From: Levilactobacillus koreensis JCM 16448
Lineage (GTDB): Bacteria > Bacillota > Bacilli > Lactobacillales > Lactobacillaceae
Direction: 5' to 3'
NCBI RefSeq assembly: GCF_001435525.1
Contig: NZ_AZDP01000119.1
Location: 8,615 to 45,421, forward strand
Length of the DNA: 36,807 nt
Shown: piece after piece, positions 22,880 through 31,237 of the stretch
Layout: each line of letters opens with the position of its first letter
How positions within the stretch are numbered: the first letter of the stretch is position 1
The notes under the pieces: generated by a model
Seen by the model: the letters and a program-made list of their open reading frames with translations, nothing else
Told to the model about the DNA's origin: nothing
The model's database searches: none
Translations under genes and position numbers: made by a program

Positions 22880-23809
22880 CTAGTTAGCCTTTCCTGTGAG
22901 CCGAATCCGCGGGTCAACGATTCCGTAGAGGATATCGGTGATCAACAGAACGACACACAACATGAATGAATAGACGATGGTTAAGCCCATGATGGTCGGG
23001 TAGTCGTTGGTCAAGACGGACTTGACGAATTGTTCCCCGATACCAGGAATGGAGAAAATGTTTTCAACAACCATGGACCCGGTCATGATGTTCACGGCCA
23101 GCGGCCCCACGATGGTAATCAGTGGAATCAAGCTGTTCCGGAGCGCATGGTGATAGATGACACCGGTTCTATTCAGTCCCTTGGCCTTGGCTAACTCAAT
23201 GTAGTCTGAACTCAACACGTCGACCATTTCGGTCCGGACGAACCGAGCGGATTCAGCCAACGGTTGTGCTCCCAAGGCTAAGGTTGGCAATACCGTGTAG
23301 ATAAAGCCACCCCATTCAGCGATTGGGAACCACCCCGCCTTTAAGCCCAAGTAGTACTGTAACAGTACGGCTAAGACGAAGGAAGGAATTGAAATCCCTA
23401 AGATGGAAACCACCGTGGTCGTCGTGTCAGCCCACGTATTTTGCTTCATTGCGCCGAACGCACCGATGATAACTCCCAAAATGACCCCAATGATCATGGC
23501 CTGCAGCCCAATCTGCAAGGATGGTCCGATCCGACTTGAAATCAAGTAGGACACGGGTTGGTCACTGAATTGGAAGGAAGTTCCGAAGTCACCTTTGACC
23601 GCACCCGCCAGGTACAGCAAGTACTGCTGCCAAACTGGCTTGTTCAACCCATACTGTTCGTAAATCAGATGGATCTGACTCTTAGAGAGCTTGGCTTGGT
23701 TGGTCAGTGGCGTCCCGGGCAACAACTTCATCAGGAAAAACGTCACGGTAATCACAATGAATAAGGTCAGGATCAGATAGAAGATCCGCTTTGCTAGGTA
23801 CTTTGCCAT
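22880..23809 (-). CDS. oppB: oligopeptide ABC transporter permease OppB
   Basis: The product is 309 residues with six membrane helices. It begins MAKYLAKRIFYLILTLFIVI, standard for OppB/DppB, and the EAA motif is in DYIELAKAKGLNRTGVIYHHALRNSL. ATG 23809 is used because GAGAGGT lies just upstream; the frame extends five codons further. It is separated from oppA by 194 nt containing hairpins, consistent with lower expression than the binding protein. Confidence 0.95.
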   Translation of the reverse strand: MAKYLAKRIFYLILTLFIVITVTFFLMKLLPGTPLTNQAKLSKSQIHLIYEQYGLNKPVWQQYLLYLAGAVKGDFGTSFQFSDQPVSYLISSRIGPSLQIGLQAMIIGVILGVIIGAFGAMKQNTWADTTTTVVSILGISIPSFVLAVLLQYYLGLKAGWFPIAEWGGFIYTVLPTLALGAQPLAESARFVRTEMVDVLSSDYIELAKAKGLNRTGVIYHHALRNSLIPLITIVGPLAVNIMTGSMVVENIFSIPGIGEQFVKSVLTNDYPTIMGLTIVYSFMLCVVLLITDILYGIVDPRIRLTGKAN

Positions 23810-23845
23810 TTGTTTACCTCTCAATCAGTAGACTTATTCGTTACC

Positions 23846-23865
23846 GTTAAGTTATCAAACTTAAC
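23846..23865. repeat. perfect inverted repeat upstream of oppB
   Basis: GTTAAGTT and AACTTAAC flank ATCA. It lies 37 nt upstream of the oppB start, in the oppA-oppB gap. On the minus strand no T-run follows, so it is more likely an operator or mRNA stabiliser than a terminator. Confidence 0.45.
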
Positions 23866-23913
23866 AAAAACTCCACGAAAACAACAAGACAATAAATGAT
23901 TGCAATAATACCG

Positions 23914-23946
23914 AAAAGTAAGGATCAACTCGCGTTAATCCTTACT
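23914..23946 (-). terminator. intercistronic attenuator hairpin between oppA and oppB
   Basis: On the minus strand AGTAAGGAT pairs with ATCCTTACT (9 bp) and is followed by TTTT. It should end part of the transcripts after oppA, giving more OppA than OppBCDF. Confidence 0.7.
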
Positions 23947-24003
23947 CCCCGATAAAACTTATTAAGTCGGTTACCCGACAGTGATCACTGAGTTAACAAA
24001 AAC

Positions 24004-25626
24004 TTACTTGATGTAGGCCTTACTGAAGTCCCAGTTAGCGCCGGTTGGGAAGTAAACTAATCCCTGAACCTTAGACTTGACGAGTTGGGCTTTCCCTTGT
24101 TGGTAAACTGGGATGATCCCTTGTTCGTTCAAGATGGTCTTTTGTGCGTTAACTAAGTCGTTCCAACGAGCAGCATCGTTGTTAGCGTCCTTACCAGTTG
24201 CATCGCCTACGTAAGTATCGTAAGCCTTGGAAGACCACTTCCCGTTGTTGTAAGAGTTACCAGAAGTGAAGAGTGATAAGAAGGAGATTGGGTCTGGGAA
24301 GTCGGCACCCCATGCGGAGATAACGGCATCGAAGTCACCACTTTGAGAACGAGCAAGCCGCGTCTTGAATGGCAGGTTGCTGTTCGTGACCTTGATGTTG
24401 CCCAACTTAGCCCATTGACTCTGAATGAATTCAGCTGAGTTCTTACCAGCTGGCGTGTCGTCAGCGGTTAAGGTCAGTGAGTAGTTTGAACGACCAGTTT
24501 CCTTCAGAGCTTCCTTCCAAAGTTGCTTAGCTTTCTTCAGATTGTAGCTCGTAGCTGAAGGAACAGCGGCATCGGTGTTGAAGTCCTTACCCTTGTTTTC
24601 AGCCAAACCGGTTGAAACTAAGCCGGTTGAAACGGTTGAACCATCTTGGAGCACCTTGTTCACAAATTGGTCCCGGTTGATGGCCATTGATAAGGCTTGA
24701 CGAGCCTTCTTGTTCTTCATCATTGAATCTTTCTTTTCGTTCAATTCAATGTAGAAGGTTGAAGCACTCTTCCGTTCAACGTACTGCTTAGAGTTCTTGT
24801 AGTTCTTTGGTTGTTGACCACTCAGGTAAGTTGCATCCAACTTGCCACTTTGGTACTGACTCAAAGCCGTTTGCGGATCCTTCATCGTCTTGAAGTTGAT
24901 CTTCTTCAGTTTAACATTCTTTGCGTTCCAGTACTTAGTGTTTTTGCTCATTGACCAGTTATCAGACGTCCCAGTCCAGTATGTCAACTTGAATGGACCG
25001 TTGTAGACGTTATCCTGGGCGTTCGTTGCGTATTTCTTACCGTATTTTTGAACAACTGATTCATTTTGTGGGAAGAACATTGGACTGGCTACCAATGAAG
25101 GGAAGTAACTAGTTGCCTGTGTTAACGTTACAACAACCTTGTAATCCCCAACGGCCTTGATACCTAAAGTAGAAACGGCCTTCTTCTTGTTCATGATAGC
25201 GTTGGCGTTCTTAACCTGCGCGTACATGTAGGCGTACTGTGAAGCTGTCTTCGGGTTGACCGTCCGTTGCCAGGCGTAAACGAAGTCTTTAGCGGTTACC
25301 TTGTCGCCGTTGCTCCAGTTAGACTTCCGTAAATTGAAGGTGTACGTCTTCCCATCCTTAGAAACCTTGTAGCTCTTGGCTACCCCAGGATGAATACTAC
25401 TTTCCTTACCAATCCGTAAGAGACCTTCACCGGTGTTGTTAATGGTTTCTCCTGAAACGACATCAGTTGCGGTGGAAGCGTCCATTGATGGTAACGCTGA
25501 ACTTTCCATCCAATTTAACGTTTGCTTGCTGGATTCTGAGCTGTTAGATGATGACCCACACGCTGCGAGTAAAACCGCCGCGAACGTTGCCACCGTCCCT
25601 AGTTTGACTGCCGAATTAATCTTCAT
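24004..25626 (-). CDS. oppA: oligopeptide-binding lipoprotein OppA
   Basis: This SBP family 5 protein captures extracellular peptides for OppBCDF. From ATG 25626 the product is 540 residues. It starts MKINSAVKLGTVATFAAVLL and reaches the lipobox LLAAC with Cys23 as the lipidated residue, then a Ser-rich linker. The family core is visible in NNTGEGLLRIGKE, TAKDFVYAWQRTVNP, and the C-terminal GADFPDPISFLSLFTSG. GAGGGG lies 11 nt upstream of the ATG. The promoter at 25691-25719 drives the operon, and a hairpin follows at 23914-23946. Peptide specificity is unknown. Confidence 0.96.
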   Translation of the reverse strand: MKINSAVKLGTVATFAAVLLAACGSSSNSSESSKQTLNWMESSALPSMDASTATDVVSGETINNTGEGLLRIGKESSIHPGVAKSYKVSKDGKTYTFNLRKSNWSNGDKVTAKDFVYAWQRTVNPKTASQYAYMYAQVKNANAIMNKKKAVSTLGIKAVGDYKVVVTLTQATSYFPSLVASPMFFPQNESVVQKYGKKYATNAQDNVYNGPFKLTYWTGTSDNWSMSKNTKYWNAKNVKLKKINFKTMKDPQTALSQYQSGKLDATYLSGQQPKNYKNSKQYVERKSASTFYIELNEKKDSMMKNKKARQALSMAINRDQFVNKVLQDGSTVSTGLVSTGLAENKGKDFNTDAAVPSATSYNLKKAKQLWKEALKETGRSNYSLTLTADDTPAGKNSAEFIQSQWAKLGNIKVTNSNLPFKTRLARSQSGDFDAVISAWGADFPDPISFLSLFTSGNSYNNGKWSSKAYDTYVGDATGKDANNDAARWNDLVNAQKTILNEQGIIPVYQQGKAQLVKSKVQGLVYFPTGANWDFSKAYIK

Positions 25627-25690
25627 TTTAATTCCAACCCCTCTTAGTTGTTTGAGCAATGAATTGACAACCTCAAATTTGATGTTTCCA

Positions 25691-25719
25691 ATTGTATATT
25701 AGAAATTAATTAAAATCAA
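25691..25719 (-). promoter_or_regulatory. oppA: promoter of the opp operon
   Basis: On the minus strand TTGATT (25719-25714) and TACAAT (25696-25691) are exactly 17 bp apart in very AT-rich sequence. Leader length is about 60 nt. Confidence 0.7.
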
Positions 25720-25754
25720 TGGTAAATGATAAATTATTTTAACAAACTTGTTAT

Positions 25755-25776
25755 AAACACCGTCACATAGGTGTTT
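25755..25776. repeat. inverted repeat upstream of the opp promoter
   Basis: AAACACC and GGTGTTT flank an 8-nt spacer about 36 bp upstream of the opp -35. The adjacent AACAA-AC-TTGTT (25741-25752) is a second small inverted repeat. Both could be regulator sites. Confidence 0.4.
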
Positions 25777-25965
25777 AAAATGAAAAATTAAAATCTGATG
25801 TCACATTTAAAACGAGTAAAAATAAGCTTTCTTGCATACGATATACAGAAAAGTGACCTTAATCTGGCAAACTTAGTCATGATTTACTCACAAAGTTGTT
25901 ACCTGTTACTCACAGTCAGTAAACTCTCATAATTCGGTTAACAGCTTACACAAAATATACTGCTT

Positions 25966-26012
25966 GCACTGCGGCTGTCAGGGATTACGTCTGACCTCCT
26001 CCGACTCTGATT
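25966..26012 (-). repeat. R1 dispersed repeat, internally deleted copy E
   Basis: On the minus strand it reads AATCAGAGTCGGAGGAGGTC (left end), then directly TAATCCCTGACAGCCGCAGT (right end). About 140 bp of interior is missing, yet a GTCAG/CTGAC hairpin remains. Confidence 0.7.
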
Positions 26013-26133
26013 AGCCCCTGACACAGTCAACGTTAAAAAATGACTCTCTCTGACCTACCAATAATCAACTTAGAAAATTCTAAGTAACTGATTTGCGACG
26101 CTAATGTTATCTCTACTGGCCCCATCGACCGAT

Positions 26134-26289
26134 CATGTGAGTCGAGAGGCCGGTAGATATGGGCTCAGGCGCGTCGTTCTACTTGGTCGGCGTTTCTGGT
26201 CGGCTTAGTAGGAAAACGATCTTGAAGACTCGGCACTTTCAAGAATTGAAGTTGCGTTTGCACTGTTTCCAGCCCATATCTGGCGGCCG
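26134..26289 (-). repeat. R2 dispersed structured repeat, full copy
   Basis: AGATATGGGCT (26155-26165) pairs with AGCCCATATCT (26271-26281), an 11-bp closing stem. Inside, TCTTGA/TCAAGA and CTACT/AGTAG form two hairpins. The outer blocks recur at 31597-31668. It sits about 75 bp upstream of the hflX -10, oriented away from hflX. Confidence 0.7.
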
Positions 26290-26362
26290 ATATTTCAAGT
26301 TTGCCAAACTTTACCTAAATCCCCAGTAAAAGCGTTAATTTACCGACGCTAGCCGATGAGCA

Positions 26363-26371
26363 TGTTATACT
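26363..26371 (+). promoter_or_regulatory. hflX: extended -10 promoter of hflX
   Basis: TGTTATACT is an extended -10 with one change from TATAAT. The -35 is weak. The leader is about 25 nt. Confidence 0.6.
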
Positions 26372-26402
26372 CATCTTATAGACAATTAAGGAGGGTGATC
26401 CT

Positions 26403-27680
26403 TTGGAAGAAGCCCCACGAACACCGGTCATCACGATTGGGTTAAATGCTGGTCAAGCCACGTTTAACTACTCGATGACTGAACTGAAGAATCTGGTAGA
26501 AGCGAACAACATGACCGTCGTTGAGGAGATTCAACAAGCCTTAGCGAAGCCACAACCTGGTACTTATTTTGGGACCGGGAAAGTTGAAGAGCTGGCTACG
26601 ATTGTAGCTGACGACGGTGTCGACATCATTGTCGTTAACGATGAGCTGACCCCTAGCCAGATTCGGAACCTCGAAAACGTCACGAAAGCCCGGATCATTG
26701 ACCGGACCGGCTTGATTCTGGAAATCTTTGCTAACCGCGCACAATCCCGCGAAGCTAAATTGCAGGTCCAATTGGCCATGCTTCAATACCAACTGCCCCG
26801 GCTGCACACCAGCGCTTCACAACGGCTGGACCAACAGACCGGTAGCGGTGGTGGCGGTGGCTTTACCAACCGTGGTGCCGGTGAATCTCAGACTGAAATG
26901 AGTCGGCGGACCATTCAGCGGTCCATCAATCACGTCAACCATGAGCTAAAGGAAATCAACCAAGCGGCCGCGACCCAACGCCAACAACGGGAACGCAATC
27001 AACTGCCTTCCGTAGCTTTGGTCGGCTATACCAACGCCGGGAAATCAACGCTGATGAACGCTCTAGTCCGGCAGTTTGGGAAGAGCGAAGAAAAACAAGT
27101 CTTCGTTAAAAACATGCTGTTCGCCACGTTGGATACCAGTGTCCGGCAACTGACCTTCCCCGACCAAAAGAAGATGCTCCTCAGCGATACGGTTGGATTC
27201 GTTAGTCAGTTACCAACTCAATTAGTCCAAGCCTTCCGCTCCACGTTAGCCGAAGCTGCCAGCGCCGACCTTTTAATTCAGGTCGTTGACTATGCTGACC
27301 CTAACCGGGAAGCCATGATGGCGACCACGGAACAGACGCTGCACGAGATTGGCGTCAATGACGTTCCCATGATCACGGTCTTCAACAAGGCTGATTTGAC
27401 CGAAGCCGACTACCCAAGTCGCGCCGGTGACCAACTCATTCTGTCGGCCCAAGACGATGCCTCCGTTAAGATGCTCGTCGACGCCATGAAGGAAAAGGTT
27501 TTCCACAACTACGTGACTGCCAACTTCTTAGTCCCATTTGCGGATGGTGAAGTTGTGGCCTACCTCAACGACAATGCCCACGTCCTCAACACGGATTACG
27601 AAGCTGAAGGCACCGCGCTTAAGGTTGAACTCCAACAAGCCGACTTCGACCGCTTCAAGAAATATGTCGTGACCGATTAA
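26403..27680 (+). CDS. hflX: GTPase HflX, ribosome-rescue factor
   Basis: HflX splits and rescues stalled or heat-damaged 70S ribosomes using GTP. In 425 residues the N-terminal HflX domain (about 1-160) contains GTGKVEEL and a glycine-rich linker (TGSGGGGGFTNRGAGE), followed by an arginine-rich helix and the GTPase domain. There, G1 is GYTNAGKS (208-215), G3 is LLSDTVGF and G4 is NKAD. The start is TTG 26403, supported by AAGGAGGGTGA just upstream; no ATG or GTG is better placed. A terminator follows at 27700-27739. Monocistronic. Confidence 0.95.
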   Translation: MEEAPRTPVITIGLNAGQATFNYSMTELKNLVEANNMTVVEEIQQALAKPQPGTYFGTGKVEELATIVADDGVDIIVVNDELTPSQIRNLENVTKARIIDRTGLILEIFANRAQSREAKLQVQLAMLQYQLPRLHTSASQRLDQQTGSGGGGGFTNRGAGESQTEMSRRTIQRSINHVNHELKEINQAAATQRQQRERNQLPSVALVGYTNAGKSTLMNALVRQFGKSEEKQVFVKNMLFATLDTSVRQLTFPDQKKMLLSDTVGFVSQLPTQLVQAFRSTLAEAASADLLIQVVDYADPNREAMMATTEQTLHEIGVNDVPMITVFNKADLTEADYPSRAGDQLILSAQDDASVKMLVDAMKEKVFHNYVTANFLVPFADGEVVAYLNDNAHVLNTDYEAEGTALKVELQQADFDRFKKYVVTD

Positions 27681-27699
27681 AAGGTTTTCCGGTTTATAT

Positions 27700-27739
27700 A
27701 AAAAGCGCCCCACCACCTTAGTTGGTGAGGTACTTTTTT
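27700..27739 (+). terminator. terminator of hflX
   Basis: AAAAAG, CC and CACCA pair with TGGTG, GG and CTTTTTT across a small internal loop, with a T6 run at the end. Confidence 0.85.
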
Positions 27740-27939
27740 GATGCCACTATTTTTCTTATCTTTTGGCTGTGTGGTAGCTTGATAAAATATTTAATACCAA
27801 ATTCTGTGTGTCTCTGAAAACCTGTCTAAGATTGAGCGAGTAACACGCGAAGTTAAGCTCGGACGACACCCATGGAAATAGTCATCCATCTAACTTAAAT
27901 TCAAAACTAGTTCTGGAACTCAACGCCTATCTTGAACGA

Positions 27940-28138
27940 AACACAATCAAAGCCGGAGGAAGTCAGGGATGCAGCCAGCCGTGAAGGTGCTGTTGGCTGG
28001 CGATTCATCAGCCAGCTTACAGCACGGGCGACTTTGAAGACACGTGGTCTTCGTGGCTTCAAATCGAGCGAGAAGACTGGTGTTCTTCCAGGCTGAAGCG
28101 TCCCCACAGCAGGTGGAATCCCTGGCAGCCGCAGTGCG
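27940..28138 (+). repeat. R1 dispersed structured repeat, full copy B
   Basis: The copy runs from AACACAATCAAAGCCGGAGG to CAGCCGCAGTGCG. Stems match copy A: CAGGGAT/ATCCCTG closing; GGCTGGC/GCCAGCT (G-U where copy A has A-U); TTTGAAG/CTTCAAA (fully paired here, G-U in copy A) enclosing CACG/CGTG; and AGACTGG/CCAGGCT with one mismatch. Stems hold while loops differ, which argues for selected RNA or DNA structure. Confidence 0.85.
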
Positions 28139-28153
28139 ACCATCCCAACGCTA

Positions 28154-28187
28154 CAAAAATAGCCGACAACTAAACCGTCATCGACTA
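28154..28187 (-). terminator. terminator of the gln operon
   Basis: On the minus strand TAGTCGA pairs with TCGGCTA (one G-U pair) and is followed by TTTTTG. It lies 14 nt after the glnP stop. Confidence 0.7.
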
Positions 28188-28201
28188 CCCATTTACACAT
28201 A

Positions 28202-28858
28202 TTAAGCTTGGCGTTTCTCCAAGTAACGAGCCAGAACGGACAAGCAGTAGCACACGACAAAGTACATCAGCGCGATTGCCACGAACATTGGAATAATGTA
28301 GTTTGTGTTCTGCCCGTAAATGATCTGCGAACGATACAACATTTCTGGCAAGAGAATGATGGTTGCCAGCGACGTATCCTTAACCAGTGAGATAAACTGA
28401 CTCACAATGGCTGGAATCATCTTGACCATGGCTTGGGGTAACACAATGTGCCACAAGCCTTGCCAGTAGGTCAACCCATTAGCCCGGGCCCCTTCCATTT
28501 GGCCAGGGTCGACCGCTTGAATCCCCGAACGGACAATTTCTGCCAGCATGGTGGATTCGAAAATGGTCATGGCTAAAATGGCGGCTGGAATGATTTCCGG
28601 CTTAACCCCCAGGTTGGGGAGACCAAAGTAAGTAAAGAACAGAATTAAAATCAACGGCAGATTACGGATCACGTCAATAATAACCCCGACGATAGCCGAG
28701 AAATACTTAATCTTAACGTACCGGATGACCCCGAGGATCGACCCGATAATAAAACTCCCGATGATGGAGACGACGGAAACCAGGATGGTAATTCCTAGAC
28801 CCCCAAACAGGTAGCGTAGGTTATCTGGGGAGTAGGCATCAATAAAGTTTTGTAACAT
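28202..28858 (-). CDS. glnP: polar amino-acid ABC transporter permease (GlnP-type)
   Basis: The 218-residue inner-membrane permease of the His/Glu/Gln/Arg/opine family has about five helices. The EAA coupling motif is in GQMEGARANGLTYWQGLWHIVLPQA, and it ends in a basic tail YLEKRQA. It pairs with the permease at 28875-29513, with which it shares the MEGARANGL block. The glutamine or glutamate specificity is inferred from operon layout. The gene starts 16 nt after the upstream stop and is followed by a terminator at 28154-28187. Confidence 0.88.
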   Translation of the reverse strand: MLQNFIDAYSPDNLRYLFGGLGITILVSVVSIIGSFIIGSILGVIRYVKIKYFSAIVGVIIDVIRNLPLILILFFTYFGLPNLGVKPEIIPAAILAMTIFESTMLAEIVRSGIQAVDPGQMEGARANGLTYWQGLWHIVLPQAMVKMIPAIVSQFISLVKDTSLATIILLPEMLYRSQIIYGQNTNYIIPMFVAIALMYFVVCYCLSVLARYLEKRQA

Positions 28859-28874
28859 CGTTATTCTCCTCCCC

Positions 28875-29513
28875 TTAAGCTAACCGTTTTTCTAGATAGC
28901 GCATGTAGTAACTGATTGGCAGCGTGATGACCAGGTACAGAACCCCGACCGCTGAGTACGCCGCAATGGTTTCCAGCGAGCTCGACGCGATAACGTTCCC
29001 TTGGTACATCAAATCAAAGCCACCCACGAAGGCCAACGTTGATGAGTTCTTCACCAAGTTGACGAACTGGTTCCCTAATGGCGGAATCACGTAGCGGAAG
29101 GCTTGTGGCAAGATGATGTGCCGCATGGCTTGCCAGAAAGATAACCCGTTGGCACGGGCCCCCTCCATCTGACCAGAATCAACGGATTGAATCCCCGCTC
29201 TGACCGTTTCAGCGATAAAGGCTGAGGTGTAGAGCGTAAGGCCAATCGTCCCGGCGGTGAACCCGTTCATTTTGATCACGTATAACGGGAAGACCACGTA
29301 GAAGAACATGGTAATGACCAGTAAAGGAATATTCCGGAAAATTTCGATGTAGACCCGGGCGATTCCCCGAGCAACTTTACTAGGGGATTCTTCGAGTAAG
29401 GCAAAGAACGTCCCGAGAATCAGACTAAAGACCAGCGCGAGAATACTGCAAAGCAAGGTCTGACCTAATCCATAAAGGAGTGTGCCCCAATAGTTTTGAA
29501 AGATATGAATCAT
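28875..29513 (-). CDS. glnM: polar amino-acid ABC transporter permease (GlnM-type)
   Basis: The 212-residue permease has about five helices and the EAA motif in GQMEGARANGLSFWQAMRHIILPQA, closely matching its partner. ATG 29513 overlaps the glnH stop as ATGA, so translation is coupled. Together with glnP it forms the heterodimeric channel. Which of the two is GlnM or GlnP is by convention of gene order and not proven. Confidence 0.88.
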   Translation of the reverse strand: MIHIFQNYWGTLLYGLGQTLLCSILALVFSLILGTFFALLEESPSKVARGIARVYIEIFRNIPLLVITMFFYVVFPLYVIKMNGFTAGTIGLTLYTSAFIAETVRAGIQSVDSGQMEGARANGLSFWQAMRHIILPQAFRYVIPPLGNQFVNLVKNSSTLAFVGGFDLMYQGNVIASSSLETIAAYSAVGVLYLVITLPISYYMRYLEKRLA

Positions 29514-30346
29514 TCTTTAGCCGCCTCCTCGTAGTCAAAGCCCGACACGTTGTGGAACCACTTGTGTAAGAGCCGATTGTAAGTGCCGTTAGCCCGCAAT
29601 TCCTTCAAAGCCTTATCGGTTGCGTTCTTAAGCGGTATTTGGTTCTTGTCCATAGCGATCCCGTAAGGTTCGGAGACGAAGGTTCCCCCGGTAACCTCAT
29701 AGCCTGGGTTTTGCACGGACATCCCGTAAAGGATCCCGTTATCGGTCGTCAGCGCTTGGCCTTGGCCGGACTTCAAAGCCGTCATGGCTTGCGCGTAGTC
29801 GGTCAACTGTAAGACCTTGGCGTTGGGCGCAACCTTGGCCACGTTTTCAACGGAGTCAGAGCCGACAACCCCAAGGACCGTCCCTTTTTGTTTATTTAAA
29901 TCCTTAACGTTCTTGATCGAACTGCCCTTCTTGACCAGCAGTGATTGCCCGGCAAAGAAGTACGTATTGGAAAAGGCAACTTGTTTCCGCCGCTCTGGCG
30001 TATTGGTCATGGTCGCGATAATGGCATCAATGTTCCCATTTTTCAACATTGGCATCCGCGTTGAACTCGTGACCTGAATGAACTTGGCCTTCCCTTTAGA
30101 TCCCAGCATCTGCTTCGTCAGTGCCTTGGCTAAATCGACTTCAAACCCTTTGATCTTGCCATCCTTGGTGTCGAGCAATCCGAAGAGTCGGGTGTCCGCC
30201 TTAACTCCCCAAGTGATGGTTTTTGTCTGTTGGTCGGTCTTTAGCACGTTGCGTTGTGATAATGGCTTACTGCCACAAGCACTCACGACGATTGTTAGCG
30301 TGACCAGGGTCAGCAGTAGGCCAAGATTACGAATCAATCTTTTCAT
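29510..30346 (-). CDS. glnH: amino-acid-binding lipoprotein (GlnH-type)
   Basis: The 278-residue SBP family 3 protein captures a polar amino acid outside the membrane. The lipobox is IVVSAC with Cys24. Family motifs are GFEVDLAKALTKQMLG near residues 68-83, ATMTNTPERRKQVAFSNTYF and GILYGMSVQNPGYEV. The arginine in the TPERR motif contacts the ligand carboxylate, and the acidic residue in GFEVDLAK is usual for this class. It is second in the operon, 19 nt after glnQ, and overlaps glnM by 4 nt. Glutamine, glutamate or aspartate are all possible ligands. Confidence 0.9.
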   Translation of the reverse strand: MKRLIRNLGLLLTLVTLTIVVSACGSKPLSQRNVLKTDQQTKTITWGVKADTRLFGLLDTKDGKIKGFEVDLAKALTKQMLGSKGKAKFIQVTSSTRMPMLKNGNIDAIIATMTNTPERRKQVAFSNTYFFAGQSLLVKKGSSIKNVKDLNKQKGTVLGVVGSDSVENVAKVAPNAKVLQLTDYAQAMTALKSGQGQALTTDNGILYGMSVQNPGYEVTGGTFVSEPYGIAMDKNQIPLKNATDKALKELRANGTYNRLLHKWFHNVSGFDYEEAAKE

Positions 30347-30365
30347 GGTTAGCTTCCTCCCCTGA

Positions 30366-31106
30366 TTAGTGTGTCAAAATCTTGCTAAGGAATTGACGAG
30401 CCCGTTCGTTAGTCGGTTCGCCGTCAAAGAATTTCTCCTTGGTATCGTCTTCCAAAATACGACCGTCAGCCATGAAGATAACCCGGTTAGCCACTTCACG
30501 AGCGAAACCCATTTCATGAGTCACAACTAATGACGTCATACTGGAGTCCCGAGCAATGGTCTTCATAACGTTCAGCACATCATCGATCATTTCGGGGTCC
30601 AACGCACTGGTTGGTTCGTCAAATAAGAGACACTTAGGCTTCATCGCTAATGACCGGGCAATGGCGATTCGTTGCTGTTGCCCACCAGAAAGCTGAGAAG
30701 GCATCTTGGGTGCTTGGTCCGCTAAACCAACGCGGTCCAGCATTTCCATGGCCACCTTCTTGTTTTCATCTTCGCCACGGTGGAGCACGATGCGCGGTGC
30801 CAGCATGATGTTTTCTAGAATCGTCTTGTTCGCGTATAAATTAAAATGTTGGAAAACCATCCCAACGTTCTTCCGAATCCGGTTCATATCGGTCTTCGGG
30901 TTGGCTAGGTCTTGACCATTAACGATCAATTGACCATGCCGAATCTGTTCCAGCCCATTAACCGTCCGAATCAGCGTTGACTTCCCGGAACCAGATGGCC
31001 CAATCAAAACCACGGTCTCCCCGGCTTCAATCGTTAAATTAATATTATGCAGCGCGTGAAAGTCGCCGTAGTACTTTTCCACGTTGTGAAATTCAATCAT
31101 TGACAT
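30366..31106 (-). CDS. glnQ: polar amino-acid ABC transporter ATP-binding protein (GlnQ-type)
   Basis: The 246-residue ATPase drives the importer. Walker A is GPSGSGKS, the Q-loop VGMVFQHFNLY, the signature LSGGQQQR and Walker B CLLFDEPTSALDPE, all as in GlnQ/HisP. ATG 31106 is chosen since GGAGGG lies 7 nt upstream; a GTG five codons earlier overlaps that ribosome site. It is the first gene of glnQHMP, with a promoter at 31238-31266 and a leader of about 125 nt. Confidence 0.93.
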   Translation of the reverse strand: MSMIEFHNVEKYYGDFHALHNINLTIEAGETVVLIGPSGSGKSTLIRTVNGLEQIRHGQLIVNGQDLANPKTDMNRIRKNVGMVFQHFNLYANKTILENIMLAPRIVLHRGEDENKKVAMEMLDRVGLADQAPKMPSQLSGGQQQRIAIARSLAMKPKCLLFDEPTSALDPEMIDDVLNVMKTIARDSSMTSLVVTHEMGFAREVANRVIFMADGRILEDDTKEKFFDGEPTNERARQFLSKILTH

Positions 31107-31237
31107 ATGTTTTCCCTCCACTAGTTATTCTTTTACCGTAATCGGTCTTACTAGCGCCCCAATTAGCTCGTTGGATCTGCGAAACATTCCAGCGCTAAGC
31201 ACACTTCTCGTGAAAGCTTTTTTGGTGTCTAAATTAA

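Larger units (their letters stand above)
25627..26402. other. 776-nt divergent gap oppA/hflX with R1, R2 and operator-like repeats
   Basis: The gap contains the opp promoter, the inverted repeat at 25755-25776, R1 copy E (25966-26012), an inverted repeat ACTTAGAA-AA-TTCTAAGT (26068-26085), R2 full copy (26134-26289) and the hflX promoter. The stretch 25780-25960 is AT-rich with no further signal. No gene is seen. Confidence 0.65.
27740..28201. other. convergent gap hflX/glnP with R1 copy B
   Basis: From 27740 to 27939 nothing recognisable is seen. R1 copy B follows at 27940-28138, then the glnP terminator. A 117-codon minus frame at 27907-28260 falls mostly on R1 and is judged non-coding. 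Confidence 0.65.

Noticed and set aside
27907-28260. 117-codon minus-strand frame
   Set aside because: It overlaps the end of glnP, the gln terminator and R1 copy B; similarity to the 4644-4835 frame is explained by the DNA repeat.
31107-31237. T-box or known riboswitch in the gln leader
   Set aside because: No T-box sequence, anti-terminator or terminator pair was found, nor any recognised aptamer motif.
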